Positions 9,743-21,529 of a stretch of 64,000 nt of DNA are shown here, one piece after another. Under the pieces are notes generated by a model. The model ran no database searches, had not been told where the DNA came from, and saw only the letters and a list, made by a program, of their open reading frames with translations. Each line of letters opens with the position of its first letter. Within the stretch, counting starts at the first letter, position 1. Origin of the DNA: Dioscorea cayenensis subsp. rotundata (Eukaryota; Streptophyta; Magnoliopsida; Dioscoreales; Dioscoreaceae); contig NC_052481.1 in NCBI RefSeq assembly GCF_009730915.1, positions 2,294,001-2,358,000 of the forward strand, written 5' to 3'. The position numbers were made by a program, and so were the translations under genes.

Positions 9743-12046
9743 CTATATATATAGGGTTTTATAGAACTCGTCTCCTCTGGACCATATGCTCAATTGCCCA
9801 TCAGATTTAAAATCAGTCACCGATGCTTTCATGTCTTTATATGCCGATACCGCGGTCTCAAGGTCTGCTTGTGCCAGTGCTCTGGTAATCTGCAGAACGA
9901 AAGATCATCAGCCACAAACCATTGCATTGCCCAACATTATATATTGACAAAATTCCTAAAATATAAACTGAGGTATAAACAGAACAATAACATTTGGCTA
10001 GTATTCGATGTCAGTATAACACTTGTTAGTTATTACCTATTCTACTCAAAATTTTAAGCTGATAGGTTGAGAGAGGCAAACTTATATATTCATATCCATA
10101 TTTACCAATGCTACTAATGTAAGATACTTCATAATTCTCATATGCGCACTTAGGAAATGATAGTCTATTATGATTAACTACCTAACAAAACAATTAACCA
10201 AGCTGTGATGTCATATTTTAGATAGAAGCCAAACACATATTAACTGACCTAGTACAATTCAACTCAAATTTATATCCATATCCATAATTCTGAATTTGAT
10301 CCAAGTAGTATTATTAGCTATTCTAATCATTAAGGTATATTATAATGTTCGGTTTAAGGGAAATCTATATATAACCTAGTTTTGCTTATACCATACCATC
10401 TTATTAGTCACTTCCCTTAAACCAAACACAAGATTGCAAAACAGTGGCAAAGAAATATCGACATGACAAGGTTATATATAGATTTTCAGGATTCCATATA
10501 GCATTCTGCTAAAACTATAATAGCATTGTCAGCTGATTCTATATACTTACATGTGTGGGATTCGCCTTCTTCTGTTCTTTATTATTTTGTACCACTTTCT
10601 TCTGTTTTTCATCATCTTTTGTCACCTTTTCTTGTTTTTCATCATCTAGCAAGTCCCTAATAGGATAGTATGCCGCTTCCCTACAAAGCTCTAACAGATC
10701 TGAACCACTGTACCCAGTAGTCAAACTAGCAATATGATTATAGTCAATGCCATCTTCTACTCTTGCTTTCTTTAGAATCGACTTCAATATTGCGGCTCTT
10801 CCATTTTGATCAGGTAAACCAACTTCAAATGTCTGTGTAAATCTCCGTAGTATAGCCTCGTCCAGTTCTGTTGGACGATTCGTAGCGGCCAGAACCAATA
10901 CCCGGGCATTTTCTAAAGACAATCAACAAAAAAAATATATAGTCTTAACAATGTCTCTATCGATAAAATTACAGTTAAAGTTTAAGCAATAGGAGCATGA
11001 GAATTCTGATTTTAAGTACTCACTAGATGTTGTGAAACCATCCCACAAGGACATGAATTCGGTTTTCATTGAATTGCAATAACCACTGTCACCGGCACGC
11101 TGACCCAAGAAACTATCGACCTCATCGATGAAAATGATGGCGGGCTGGAGTTTATTAGCCAGGCTGAAGATAGCAGACACTGAAAATCATAATGACACAG
11201 TGTAAGCAAAATTTAATCAATAGTTGGTATAAATAGGGAGTGTTGATTATGAATGAATCATAGTTACCGAGTTTTTGGGCTTCACTGAACCATTTACTCA
11301 TCACAGTCGACATTCTCACATTGATAAAAACAGCACTAGATTCCTTAGCTAAAGCTTTAGCAAGCATAGTTTTTCCGGTTCCGGGAGGGCCATACAAAAG
11401 AACACCTTTTTGTGGACCTAAAAAATGTTCGTCGTTAAATATTTCTGGTCGTTGTAAAGGAAGAATTATCGTTTCATGTAATTTCTTTTTAATATGTCCT
11501 AGTCCTCCGATCGACTCTAGATTTACATCAAGTTCTTTAACATTTACGACACCGTCAGCTATCATATCCTGCAAAACAGTTAATTGCTCAGGATTGTGCT
11601 AAAAAATAAGTAGGAAATGAAGCAGCATTCTTTAGGGACTAAATCCAAATTCATTGCTTTAGTTATCATCATCAGTTGTAATATGAGAGTTTTCTAAGGT
11701 TGCTGTGGTTATACTCTAGTGTAATTTTCTCTGGTTTCCATAGTAAATGGATCATAATAGTTCTAGTAATATTGAAAATTGCCGAACCTGATAAATATTA
11801 TTTATATATATATATATATATATCTTGTATATTCATATATTTTCAGTATAATAAAGAGTGGGAATAGCAAGCCAAGAAAAAAACTACAAACCCAAAAAAT
11901 CATACTAAAATTAAATTTGGTTAAGAATTCATGGCAAAAAAACTCAGATAACCATCACCACAAAACTCTCACTAATCCTAATGCAATTCACCATAATCCA
12001 AAAACCAAATTGGAAAACCAAAAGAATCATCACAAAGCCCAATCAC

Positions 12047-12100
<54 letters not shown>

Positions 12101-12778
12101 ATATAGAGAAGCCACTGCAAATATATACTCCCTCCGTTCCTTTTTACTTGTTAGGTTTTGGAGCTCTTTTTTTTTTACTTGTCATATTAGAAATTTTGTG
12201 TAACATTAAATAAATTTTTTCTTATTTATCCTTTAATTTAATGTATTTGTACAAATTTTAATAAATCGCAATCAGCTAAGCATTAAATTATATATTCAAC
12301 TTAGTGGAGTTTTAAATATAGATAATTTTGGAAAGTAATAGAATTTTTTTATAAAATATAGGTAACCAACTAACTTCAACCAAATTTTCTTAATCGGTGT
12401 AAATTAAATAAAAAAACGGAGGGAGTATGTTTTTCACTATCATGTCTCAACGGTTAAACTTCTGATTTTTTGTATGAGAGTCAAATATCTTAACTAGTAA
12501 GCTGTTACTGATCAACTCAATAAAAAGAAAAAAATTTAAAAAAATAATAATAAAGGAAAGAAGAAGAAGAAGAAGAAGACCTCAAATTGGTTGACTATGA
12601 TCTCAGGGTGGCCAATTCTTTCTGCTGTTTTTGTTTGGACCTTGAGAAGGTTCTTGTATGGGTTATTAATAAAACGGTTCAGTTGCTGAGAAATTATGGT
12701 CACCAGACAACCCACTCCGGCCGCCACAGTTGTCACTGTCAAAACCCCCATCATCATATTCCCACTCTTGTTACTCAT
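9743..12778 (-). CDS. ATAD1/Msp1-type AAA ATPase (outer mitochondrial membrane protein extractor)
   Basis: Five exons on the minus strand: 12778-12581, 11568-11268, 11179-11024, 10912-10551, 9889-9743; 1164 bases, 387 residues, phases consistent. Family role: Msp1/ATAD1 ATPases pull mislocalised tail-anchored proteins out of the mitochondrial outer membrane. Residues 8-30 form a hydrophobic N-terminal membrane anchor. The AAA core shows Walker A GPPGTGKT (126-133), aromatic pore loop KWF in SKWFSEA (about 158-160), Walker B IIFIDE (181-186), an ATNRP sensor segment (228-232) and the arginine finger pair RRF (241-242). The linker after about 290 is Lys/Glu/Gln-rich with repeated DDEKQ(E/K)KV units and is longer than I expect for the family. 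The C-terminal exon ([13 protein letters not shown]...) supplies the last helix. The gene converges on STR14. A Stowaway-like MITE and an (ATT)n run lie in intron 1. Confidence 0.92.
12048..12099. repeat. (ATT)n microsatellite
   Basis: Uninterrupted run of about 17 ATT units inside intron 1 of the ATPase gene. It creates the poly-Leu stretch of an artefactual 144-codon frame on the plus strand. Confidence 0.95.
12128..12425. mobile_element. Stowaway-like MITE in ATPase intron 1
   Basis: 298 bases starting CTCCCTCCGTTCC and ending ACGGAGGGAG, an inverted-repeat pair, with the dinucleotide TA on each side (12126-12127 and 12426-12427). TA duplication plus the CTCCCTCCGT terminus is the textbook Stowaway (Tc1/mariner-derived) signature. 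The interior is AT-rich and non-coding. Confidence 0.9.
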
Positions 12779-14098
12779 CCTTCTTTCTCTCTTTTCTCTT
12801 TCTCTGTGTGTCTCTGATCTTTAAATGTTGATTGTTTCTTTGATGTTTCTTTAGTTATTTATAGGAATTTATGCATATTTGTTTTAACTCTACTTGGATC
12901 CAAAATTTGATTTTGATATGAAATATGAATAGTTAGTTAAGTAATATTTTTGGATGTTGGAGTTTTTTCTTTGATGTTTGTATGGTTATTTTTAAGCATG
13001 ATTTGGTTCCAAATTTGGATTTGATTTGAATAGCAATTATTAAAGTTATGAGAATAATTCATGTACGACTCGGACTCGTATTGGTTCTCTAATTTCTGTT
13101 TCAATCCGGGTTGAAGTTTCAAGGCAATTTTAAACAAAAAAAATAATAATAAACAAAAGACGAAAATTTTATGTTTGAGTTTGGTTTCTAATTATAAATG
13201 GCTTCCTTCCTATGATTCCTAGTAACCTAGTTTCCTATTTGGATGGGAATATAACAAACATTTATATTTATATATTTAGTTTTAGTTGTTTTGGTATAAT
13301 ACCTGAATAGACCCTCTATTTATGTCAGGTTACCCATTTAATCACCCTATTTTATTTTAATTTATATAGTTTTACTTCTTTTATTTTATTATTTTAGTTT
13401 TAGCTAAATTAACTTACACTTTAGATATTTTTTTTGGTTCTTGGTAAATTTGGGTTGATCATATATTTGAGGTACGGTGAAGAATTGAGTTCTCTAATAC
13501 CTGTGCCCTCAACTTGTGCAATTTCAACCTGTCTCCTCAAAAGAACAAACACCCCATGCAAAAAATTCGATACTGATTGTTGACTATATTTAAATTTTTT
13601 GTTTGATTTTGTTAGCATATTTTTTAAAAATAAAAATAAAAATATTATTAAAAAAAGTAAATAAAATAAAATCAAACTAAACATCCTCTTCATCCAAACC
13701 ACCATCAGCTAACTCTGCCTTCACTCCAACCATCCATAGTATTCAGAGACCACAAAATAAATATCATGATTATAAAAAATAAAAAAATAATGCTGAAAAC
13801 TAATCTCATTCCCTCTTCAAGGTTAAAAGCAACTCTCATTTGAAGTTTCAGTAAAATAGGGCATCCAGAAATTTTCATAATAATCATATAAGAAAGCACT
13901 CCTTTGTAAACACTTAAAACTAAACCTGTGACCTCTGTGCATAACTAATGACAAGCAATCCCAGCTTTGTCATTGAAAGTTGTTGAGAAGAAGACTCTAC
14001 TTACTGATAGTAATTACCAATTCCAGAAAACTACCTATATCCAGTGAATAAGTAAATACCGATTAGCTTGATAATTACCGCAGGCTTAACAAGCTTGT
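12779..14098. other. Spacer between ATPase promoter and downstream gene
   Basis: Contains the ATPase promoter and leader (CT-rich TTTCTCTCTTTTCTCTTTCTC just above the start) and the 3' flank of the next gene. Homopolymer A/T runs dominate at 13,370-13,680. The short frames here have low-complexity translations and no family similarity. Confidence 0.55.
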
Positions 14099-16929
14099 CT
14101 AATCCGATCTCTTATCCTCATCAGCACTAGGATCTCCATCCTTATGTTGAGCATCATTGAAAGGTCTTCCCCTTTCATGGAACTTATTTCTTGGTGCATC
14201 AGCAAAAGGTAGCTCTTCCTTTTCCTCTTTTTTTTCCTGGATGGTAAGTTTTGAAAACAATGGAAATATTTATCACTGGATATCTATTTGAAGTAGCATT
14301 GTGCTAACAATACCTTTGTGAATTTCTGGGAACTCTTAAAGAGGTTTTCTTTCTTCATTGATCTGGGAGAAAGCAGGTTTTGAATTTCATGAAAAAATTG
14401 GAATCCCTTGATATCTCCATTTCTAATGCTTGCTTCCAGCTGCCAGTAAGTATGTACTTAAACACTAAACATGAAAATTTTTCTGGAAATAAACAGAATA
14501 TTGGAAGTTGTAAACCTGAACATGAAGTATGCAGAATACTATGCTGGCAATAGGCAACCAGCTTTCTTCGGGCGAAAGCGAAAGGTTAGTCCTGCAAAAA
14601 CAATATTAAATGATAGAGAATAAATCAAGAAGTTAAACTCAAATCAGGTTGCTCATACAATTTTTTGCAACAATAAAAAGGCAGATTAAAATATTCCACC
14701 TATTAAAGATATGACAATAAAATAATCTGAAAACAAGGAAATGTGTGTTTTCCTTCTTCCAAAATTCAAAGCCTCATCCAGGTCTCGTTGTCATTAAAAT
14801 CAAAAGGGCCCAATGTTTGAATTACTTGATCAATTTTTGAGTAGGTTTTTCAATTTCTTTGCATACAAGAAAGTACCTACTATGCAGGACTAGTTAGACA
14901 AAAGAACAAGACATGAACATTAATGCAAAATTATAGCTTTTTTTTTTTTGGGGTGGTGAGGTTAGGTTTTTAGATCATTATCCTTTGTTTTGGCAGCCAT
15001 TGTAGCAAATCCTCTAATTTCCATTCACCACCTGGTTATTGGTAATATGACAGCAACAACCACCTTAAATCTTTTCAGGGTAATTCCTGGAACATATCCT
15101 TTGTCTAAATTTCAAAACACTAGCATAATAATGTGTTCAAACTTCAGCTTGTTGAGAATGAAGGAAACTTTAGGTCATAGGTTCTGCAAAGCATTACATG
15201 ACCAAAAGTTCCCACCATCAACTAACATAAAAATTGATTAACATTGTTGAATGCTAGCTTCCTGTTAACTGCTCGGAAAACTGAATTTTACCAAAAATAT
15301 GTCCACCAGAACAAACTTATCCCTCAATTGAATAGCGAACAAGCATTGTGGTCTTTGATGATGAAAATTTTCTACAAGGAATACCTAGGTTTTTCAATAG
15401 AGAATGAATCCAGTCTTTATGACTGGAGTTTATAAAATTCAGAAGTTCTCAAGTGAGCGCGATCTATTAAATATCTCTTGTGTGTCTTTCCTTTCCAAAT
15501 CCACCGCAAGTTGTATATTTCCAAGTGCTTTAAACAGGTAAGAGGCTATGAGGACTATACGACACCAAGAGAAAAACCAAGGCAACCAAGCAAGGCAACA
15601 TGATATATTTCCTTCCTACCATTAAACAATGCCCTAAAGCCGGAAAAACAGCTTACTAGACTTTGATTTGTAATCAAAATATTTGTCAACTTCTCAAGCC
15701 AATTCATTTAGCACAACTGTGAATTTCAATCAACCTTTTTGGCCCTAGTAAACCAGACATTCAAGAACAAAAAATACTTTGGGTATATTATTTTTTTCCA
15801 ACAAAATAAAGATCACCACACACAGCTTACAAAGTTTGAAAATGAAAAAAAAAAAATCAGAATTGGAAATTCTATAGAAAAATAACCAACAAGTATGCCA
15901 TCAATTGGATAGCCAATCTATAAACTGCCATGAATTAAACAAGAACACTTGAACAATAAACCAACAATGATCAGACTAAATGAAATCCCTCATCAACAAA
16001 GATCACAATAGAGAAAAAAGATGCAAGATGAGGAAAAAAAAAATCAGAACTGGAAATTCTATAGAAAAATAACCAACCAGTATACCATCAATTGGATAGC
16101 CAATCTATAAACTGTAATGAATAAAGCAAGAACACTTGCACACTAATCCAACAATAATCAGAATAAACGAAATCCCTAACCAACAAAGATCACAATAGAG
16201 AAAAAAGAGGCAAGATAAGAAAAAAAAAATCAGAATTGGAAATTCTATAGAAAAATAACCAACAAGTATACCATCAATTGGATAGCCAATCTATAAACTG
16301 TAATGAATTAAGCAAGAACACTTGCACACTAAACCAACAATGATCACACCAACAATGAAATCCCTCATCAACAAAGATCACAATAGAAAAAAAAAGAGGC
16401 AAGAAGAGAAATTTCAAACCTCAAATAGGGAGCCAAGTACACAATGGAGTAGATGAGATATCTCTGCCTCCCGCTATCAAGCCAAGCAAACACCCAAGCC
16501 TATCAATCACAACAAGAACAACCCTAAACAAGCTCAAATCACCATCAAATCACAAAAAAATCAAAAGAAACAAGAACAAAAATACCATCTCACCAGCCAA
16601 TTGAAGTAAGGGATGAAGCTAACGATACCCATAACAGCAAACCTCGTATCAGTGGCATCCATAGCGCCGCCACCATCATCCGGATCTTCAGAGCTTCGGG
16701 ACGGGATAGGAGATACAAGAGAGGTCAAAACACAAGCCCCGATCGCGGCGACGAATGGTGCGTCGTGAGCAAGCTCAGCACGGCAACCCCGGCGGCGAAC
16801 TAGGGCTTTGCGGTTTCGGATCAAGAGGTTGAGATCATGGAGATGAGAGGAAGATCGTGATCGGAGAGAGGATGAAGAGGAGAGAAGAGGAAGAGGAGGA
16901 GGAGGAGGAGATGGGAGGGCGACGAGCAT
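14099..16929 (-). CDS. Plastid-targeted membrane protein of unknown function
   Basis: Five exons on the minus strand: 16929-16594, 16499-16420, 14591-14516, 14439-14314, 14236-14099; 756 bases, 251 residues, all junctions GT-AG and in frame. I do not recognise a named family. Residues 1-50 are Pro/Ser/Arg-rich, as in a chloroplast transit peptide. Four hydrophobic stretches follow: about 58-76 (FVAAIGACVLTSLVSPI), 98-119 (FAVMGIVSFIPYFNWLAWVFAWL region), 126-138 (YLIYSIVYLAPYL) and 149-164 (SWLPIASIVFCILHV). The C-terminal 85 residues are hydrophilic with a Lys/Glu-rich segment (EKKEEKEE) and end in a charged tail. The spacing suggests a small thylakoid or envelope protein. Intron 2 (1.8 kb) carries a tandem array that runs up to exon 2. 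The joined frame and the conserved-looking WL and SPEESWLP segments argue that it is a real gene. Confidence 0.8.
15848..16405. repeat. Three tandem copies of a 186-187 bp unit in an intron
   Basis: TCAGAATTGGAAATTCTATA recurs at about 15857, 16044 (one base changed) and 16230, giving periods of 187 and 186. Every unit contains ATCAATTGGATAGCCAATCT, GAACACTTG and CATCAACAAAGATCACAATA-like blocks in the same order and is separated by an A-run. A fourth copy starts at about 16,386 and stops within 35 bases at the exon 2 donor of the plastid membrane protein gene. Divergence is low, so the expansion is fairly recent. Confidence 0.92.
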
Positions 16930-18243
16930 GGCGGTGCATCAATGGAGTTTGGGAGGGACGACGAGGTTGAGTTGAATCACACGCCGGTGAGATTACCGCT
17001 GTGAAATACCACTTGGTTCTTTGATTACGTGTGCACGTGATTGGGGTGGTTAGTACACTCTACTGGTGAGCATAGTGAGTTAGGAACTAGGACAGTGTGA
17101 TGGTATGTTATATTTTTTAATTTTGTTTTATTTTATTAATAAAAATTTTTAAATGTGTTGGTTTTTTTTTAAAAAAAATTTTCTCACAAGTGCATGTCCC
17201 TATAGTCTAGTGTTTGTTGTCTTTTTTAAAAAAAAAAATTGAAAGAAAATTATATATATGTACCTAAAAATATATTTTTAAAGATATACATAGGTAATTA
17301 CTTTGATTTTTTAAAATAAAAAAATTATGATTAATTTTTTTAGTATGAGTTGTTGTAGGTTTCTGTAGAGAGTATTTTGAAGAAAAACTTAAGAATTATT
17401 ATCATAAATAATAAATGTAAATTTTGAAATCGAGAGGAATGTAAAAACATAAAAAATAAAAATAAAAATTATTTCACGGTTAGTACATAATCTTAATCTC
17501 TTATCTTATTATCAATTTATCATCAATGCAAACAATTCCTAACACATGTGATTAACTTTCATTCATCTCAATCATTGACACTTTTTTTTAAAAAAATTTA
17601 TTTTTGATAAAACAAAAATGAAGATATTTTCACCTTCCATAAATTAAAGTTTAAACTCATTTTTTTATTTTTGCAAAAATACAAACACTTGTTAATAATA
17701 AACCAAAAGATGTTTCAATAATTGAAAAGCAAACATTTTTATACCCGAACATGATTTGTTTCCACCTATTATGATTATTAACTTATAAAACTTTCATTAA
17801 AATTTAAAGAAACAAACAAGCAATGTCCCTTCCTCTACATAAGCAAAATAAACAAAGAAGCAAACACACCACTAGACCAACGACCAAATCGTCTATTGAT
17901 ATACGAGTCACCGATAGAGCTCTTCACCGAGTGGTGAGAGTTCGATTCTCAGCTGAAGGTACATTTCTGGAAGATATGAGTAGTTATTGTATGCATGTGA
18001 TCTCAGCCCCCATGTGTACGCGGGTTCTACCTCCACTTGCTCCACAGAGATTTGTGTACGCCTTTGACAGTTTAACATGATCTTCAGGCTGTTTGTCCCT
18101 CTTGTCAAAATAAAAAAAACACACACCACTAGAATCAAGCTAGAATCTCTCTAACAAACAATCCAAACCCTTATTAATCACCACCCAATTATTATTATTA
18201 TTATTATTTAAAAAAAAAAACCTTAAACCAACCAAGTTCCTTT
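16930..18243. other. Spacer with AT-rich DNA and a SINE
   Basis: Holds the promoter of the plastid membrane protein gene and the 3' flank of the F-box gene. Apart from the SINE at 17,877-18,120 and an (ATT)n run near 18,189, it is plain AT-rich DNA with no supported gene. Confidence 0.6.
17877..18120 (+). mobile_element. tRNA-derived SINE, family A copy 2
   Basis: 244 bases flanked by a perfect 13-bp target-site duplication ACACACCACTAGA (17864-17876 and 18121-18133). It aligns with the copy at 6210-6451 along its whole length: CCAACGACCAAATCGTCTAT, GAGCTCTTCACCGAG, the B-box-like GAGAGTTCGATTCTC, CACTTGCTCCA and a 3' end CAGGCTGTTTGTCCCTCTTG followed by an A-rich tail. This copy keeps a better B box than copy 1. 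Confidence 0.92.
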
Positions 18244-20049
18244 TCATGCAACAGTAACATCAGCAACATCCCCAGCAGCAAGAACCTGACACATCAATGC
18301 AACACCAGCTTCACTAACACTAACACACCCACTCAAATCCACATCAACCAAACTCCCTTTCAAAAACCTCAACCAACCCAACCCCTTATCAGTCACTCCT
18401 TCACACCCAACCATCTTCAACGTCTTCAACCTCACCATCCCTGCCCTTGCAATCTTCATCACCACCCTATCACTCACCGCACACTCCGACAAGTCCAAGT
18501 ACTTCAGTCTCCGGCACTCCTCCCCAACCTTTCCCAAACTCCTCCAACTCAACCCTCTACACTTCCCCAAACCCAACCATTCCAACTTCTTCCCTACAAC
18601 TATCATTGCATATATCATCCCTCTATCTGTTATTCCTTCACATCCACTCAAATCCAACTTTGTCAACCTTGTTGTTGTCCCTTTTAATGACTTTACAAGT
18701 GCAATCAAACAGTCATCTGTGAACATCTCCATGTTCAGCATTTCTATTGTGTTTGCTCTCCTGCATGTGGCTCCAATCCATGAGAGAAATGCCTCACTGA
18801 TCCCTCTGCAGTTTTCCACTTTCACTCCTTCCAGTGCTGCATAGAACGCATTTGTCTTGAACAACTCATGATCTTCTTCTGCCATTTCTTGTTTTGAATC
18901 TTCATCAATGGTGCAGTCCAATAGAGATAAATATTTCAGTCTGGTTCTGCAGTTTATGAATGCACCCAATAGATTCTGAGTTGTTATCCCACTGCACTTC
19001 TCTAGCTTGATTTTTTCCAGCAAGTGAGCGCGGCCGGTTAGATCGGTTAATCCGGTTTCTGTGAATTTATCACAGTTTTTTATCTTGATGGAGTGGAATT
19101 CAGTCAGAGTTTTTGAGGGTGATGATAGAATAAAGGTTGAGTCTGTTTTCCCAATGCATGGCTCTAGAATCAAAAAGTTCATCCTCAGTGCTTCAACAAT
19201 GGATGACAACTTTAACTCTGATGTTTCTCTAACATACTGAAAGTTTCTAACTTCAACAACAGAATCATTTGCTCCATTATTGAGCAAATCATCATCTTCA
19301 TAACTTAACTCAATACACAAAACAGACTTGCCTTTGAATGTAGGAACTCTAGTGAGAACAGCAGCAATACCTTTCTCAGTAACCAACAAACATCTTCTCA
19401 AAGTAAGGAATGAGAGAAGACCAGAATGCTGAGCTAAAGCCAATAAAGCCTCATCTCCAACCAATGGACATGAATTTAGTTCCAAAGAAGTCAAATTGGT
19501 GCACTTCTCAGCAATGAAAACAACACCAGCAATTGTGACATGAATGCAGTTTATCAGACGTAGAACCTCAAGATATGGACAAGCTAAGCTTATCATCTGC
19601 AACCCAAAGTCAGTGACCACTTCATGATGAAGTGCAGAAAAAGGATTGTTAGATGGGAAGTCTTCAACAAGATTAAGTTCTATCAAAATAGAGTAATAAG
19701 CTCTACTCATAACTGCTGCAGCAATTCTCATGTCATTAGCCATTGGACCTTCAAGAGTATTCAAAGTATCAACTTCATTATCATCATCTTCTGCATCAGA
19801 AGAGAAGTCTAAGTCTGAGTTTGATGAGGATGATGAGTCTTGTTGAGATGGGAACTCCGGCAAGTCACAGGGCTGTAACTGGAGTTGCAGAAGAAGCCAC
19901 CTCCGGGAGACGGCGGAGCACCGGTAACGGTCGGAGGGATCAGGGAGGAAAGTGAAAATTCTGAGCATGCAATTGCTGGGAAGGTCATTGATGTGTTTGC
20001 AGTGGTGGTTCTCCATTTTCAGACTTGAAAACATGGAAACAAATTGCAT
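18244..20049 (-). CDS. F-box/LRR-repeat protein (SCF substrate receptor), intronless
   Basis: 601-residue frame without introns. The F-box is at about 21-55 (INDLPSNCMLRIFTFLPDPSDRYRCSAVSRRW split here as LPSNCMLRIF...CSAVSRRWLLL), the segment that docks on SKP1 in SCF ubiquitin ligases. From about 145 to 595 there are cysteine-containing leucine-rich repeats (LRLINCIHVT, LELNSCPLVGDEAL, LDLSGCEGITDRGM, LDLSECAVSD, VDLSGCVSVSEAGV), which recognise substrates. Residues 68-97 form an acidic, Ser-rich linker between the two parts. The overall plan recalls EIN3-binding F-box proteins (EBF), but the N-terminus differs and the mid-LRR carries an acidic insertion (SKQEMAEEDHEL), so I do not assign that name. 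Met12 (MENHHCKHINDLP) is an alternative start directly before the F-box and may be the true one. Confidence 0.88.
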   Translation of the reverse strand: MQFVSMFSSLKMENHHCKHINDLPSNCMLRIFTFLPDPSDRYRCSAVSRRWLLLQLQLQPCDLPEFPSQQDSSSSSNSDLDFSSDAEDDDNEVDTLNTLEGPMANDMRIAAAVMSRAYYSILIELNLVEDFPSNNPFSALHHEVVTDFGLQMISLACPYLEVLRLINCIHVTIAGVVFIAEKCTNLTSLELNSCPLVGDEALLALAQHSGLLSFLTLRRCLLVTEKGIAAVLTRVPTFKGKSVLCIELSYEDDDLLNNGANDSVVEVRNFQYVRETSELKLSSIVEALRMNFLILEPCIGKTDSTFILSSPSKTLTEFHSIKIKNCDKFTETGLTDLTGRAHLLEKIKLEKCSGITTQNLLGAFINCRTRLKYLSLLDCTIDEDSKQEMAEEDHELFKTNAFYAALEGVKVENCRGISEAFLSWIGATCRRANTIEMLNMEMFTDDCLIALVKSLKGTTTRLTKLDLSGCEGITDRGMIYAMIVVGKKLEWLGLGKCRGLSWRSLGKVGEECRRLKYLDLSECAVSDRVVMKIARAGMVRLKTLKMVGCEGVTDKGLGWLRFLKGSLVDVDLSGCVSVSEAGVALMCQVLAAGDVADVTVA

Positions 20050-21500
20050 TATAATGTGATGAAATTAATGTAAATAATGTGCATGGTTGTCAAAAATGGT
20101 AATGCAATTAAGAAGAAATAAATGAGAAATTATTAATTACTTGTTGATTTGAATGGATGTATTAAGAGAACATTAGGGAGAGTAATTAATGAAGGAGGAT
20201 GAACCTAGATAGGATTTATTGTTTGGCCTCTTTTGGTAAATTTTTTTTTTCTCCCTCCATATATATATATATATATAAGTGTAATTTTATATAAATGTTT
20301 ATTTTGAAAGATAAATAATTTTGATAGTTTTGTTAGAGCCAAAAATTTGACTTTAAAAGAAATTTTTAAAGTTGATGGAAACACTTCTTAAAAATATAAA
20401 ATAAGCACTTAATTATTTTTAAAATTATATTCAAATAGATCTTAAGCTTTAGCCCTTTTCAATATATATATATATATATGAGAATAAAAAATTAAAATTA
20501 ATCCTTTGAATTTTTTAATGAAAAATTATAAACAATAATATTTATAAACTAAAAAAATATCAAGTATCTATGACGGAAATGGAGTTAAAAATTATCTTTA
20601 GTACAATAACAGAGTTGGTATTTTCATTTTTCTCTTGATACAAAATTTAAAGGTTCGATCCCATGTCTTATCCATATTTATATAAAAAAAAACTATAGAA
20701 ATAACAAGTGAATATAAACTTTTTGATAAAAGGTAGATAAACCACATTCATTAAGATACAGAACTGACAACAAACAACAGAGAAACAAGTGAATATAAAT
20801 GAAGACATATATGAAAAACAGATAAAAAAAATATTTAGAAATAAGTTTTGGACATACCGAAAGAGCAAAAATAGATCAAAAATGCTATAGCCTTTTATGT
20901 GAATTTCTGGTCTATGCCATCGTCTATTTATAGTGTCAGAGTTTATAAAAATGTAAAGTAACATTTATAACATGAATTAAATCTATACAAATGTTAGGGG
21001 ATGCAAGGAGCCCAATGCAATCCTTGGGATGAATCTTGAAGATTTCTTTAGATTTAGAGGCCAACCTCTGCCTGCCAAATACATGTACGAAATTACTGTA
21101 ATGGAAAGAAATTGATACGCATTTATCATCAAATTATTTCAATTTATAAAAAATAGTGGGTATTTAAAATCCGAATATATATATATATACAAAATTTGTA
21201 TATGAAGTGCAAATAATTTGACGGATGCCATAATTATTATGTACCCTAACCGAAATAAACATATAATGCAAATAACATATCAAACCCAAATAAAGTTGAA
21301 TTTTTTGTTATGTGTATTTGAAATTTAAACCTAATAGATACCAATCCATTGAATAAAAAAACACAAGAAAAAAAAATAAAGGTATATAGGATGGATAGGC
21401 TAATCCTAAGGCAGAGTCATTGACAATGTTTTACTCTCTGTTCCTGGTTATTTGTTGGCATCCTATACTATATCATTCCTGACCTTATTTTCGGTAGGCT
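20050..21500. other. AT-rich spacer with TA microsatellites
   Basis: Contains the F-box gene promoter and (TA)n runs near 20,262, 20,463 and 21,175. No gene or complete mobile element seen. The 98-codon minus frame at 20,668-20,964 is a Phe/Tyr-rich artefact of AT-rich DNA. Confidence 0.55.
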
Positions 21501-21529
21501 ATTCAAATTAGCTAGACACTTCTTTTAGG

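Noticed and set aside
10340-10485. Small inverted repeats (GGTTTAAGGGA / TCCCTTAAACC and AAATCTATATATAACC / its complement)
   Set aside because: Present, but the two pairs interlock without forming clear element ends or a target-site duplication; too weak to call a MITE.
11779-12213. 144-codon plus-strand frame with poly-Leu
   Set aside because: Its Leu run is the (ATT)n microsatellite in an intron of the minus-strand ATPase gene.
15848-16405. CRISPR-like regular array
   Set aside because: Units are contiguous 186-bp tandem repeats without spacers, in a plant intron.
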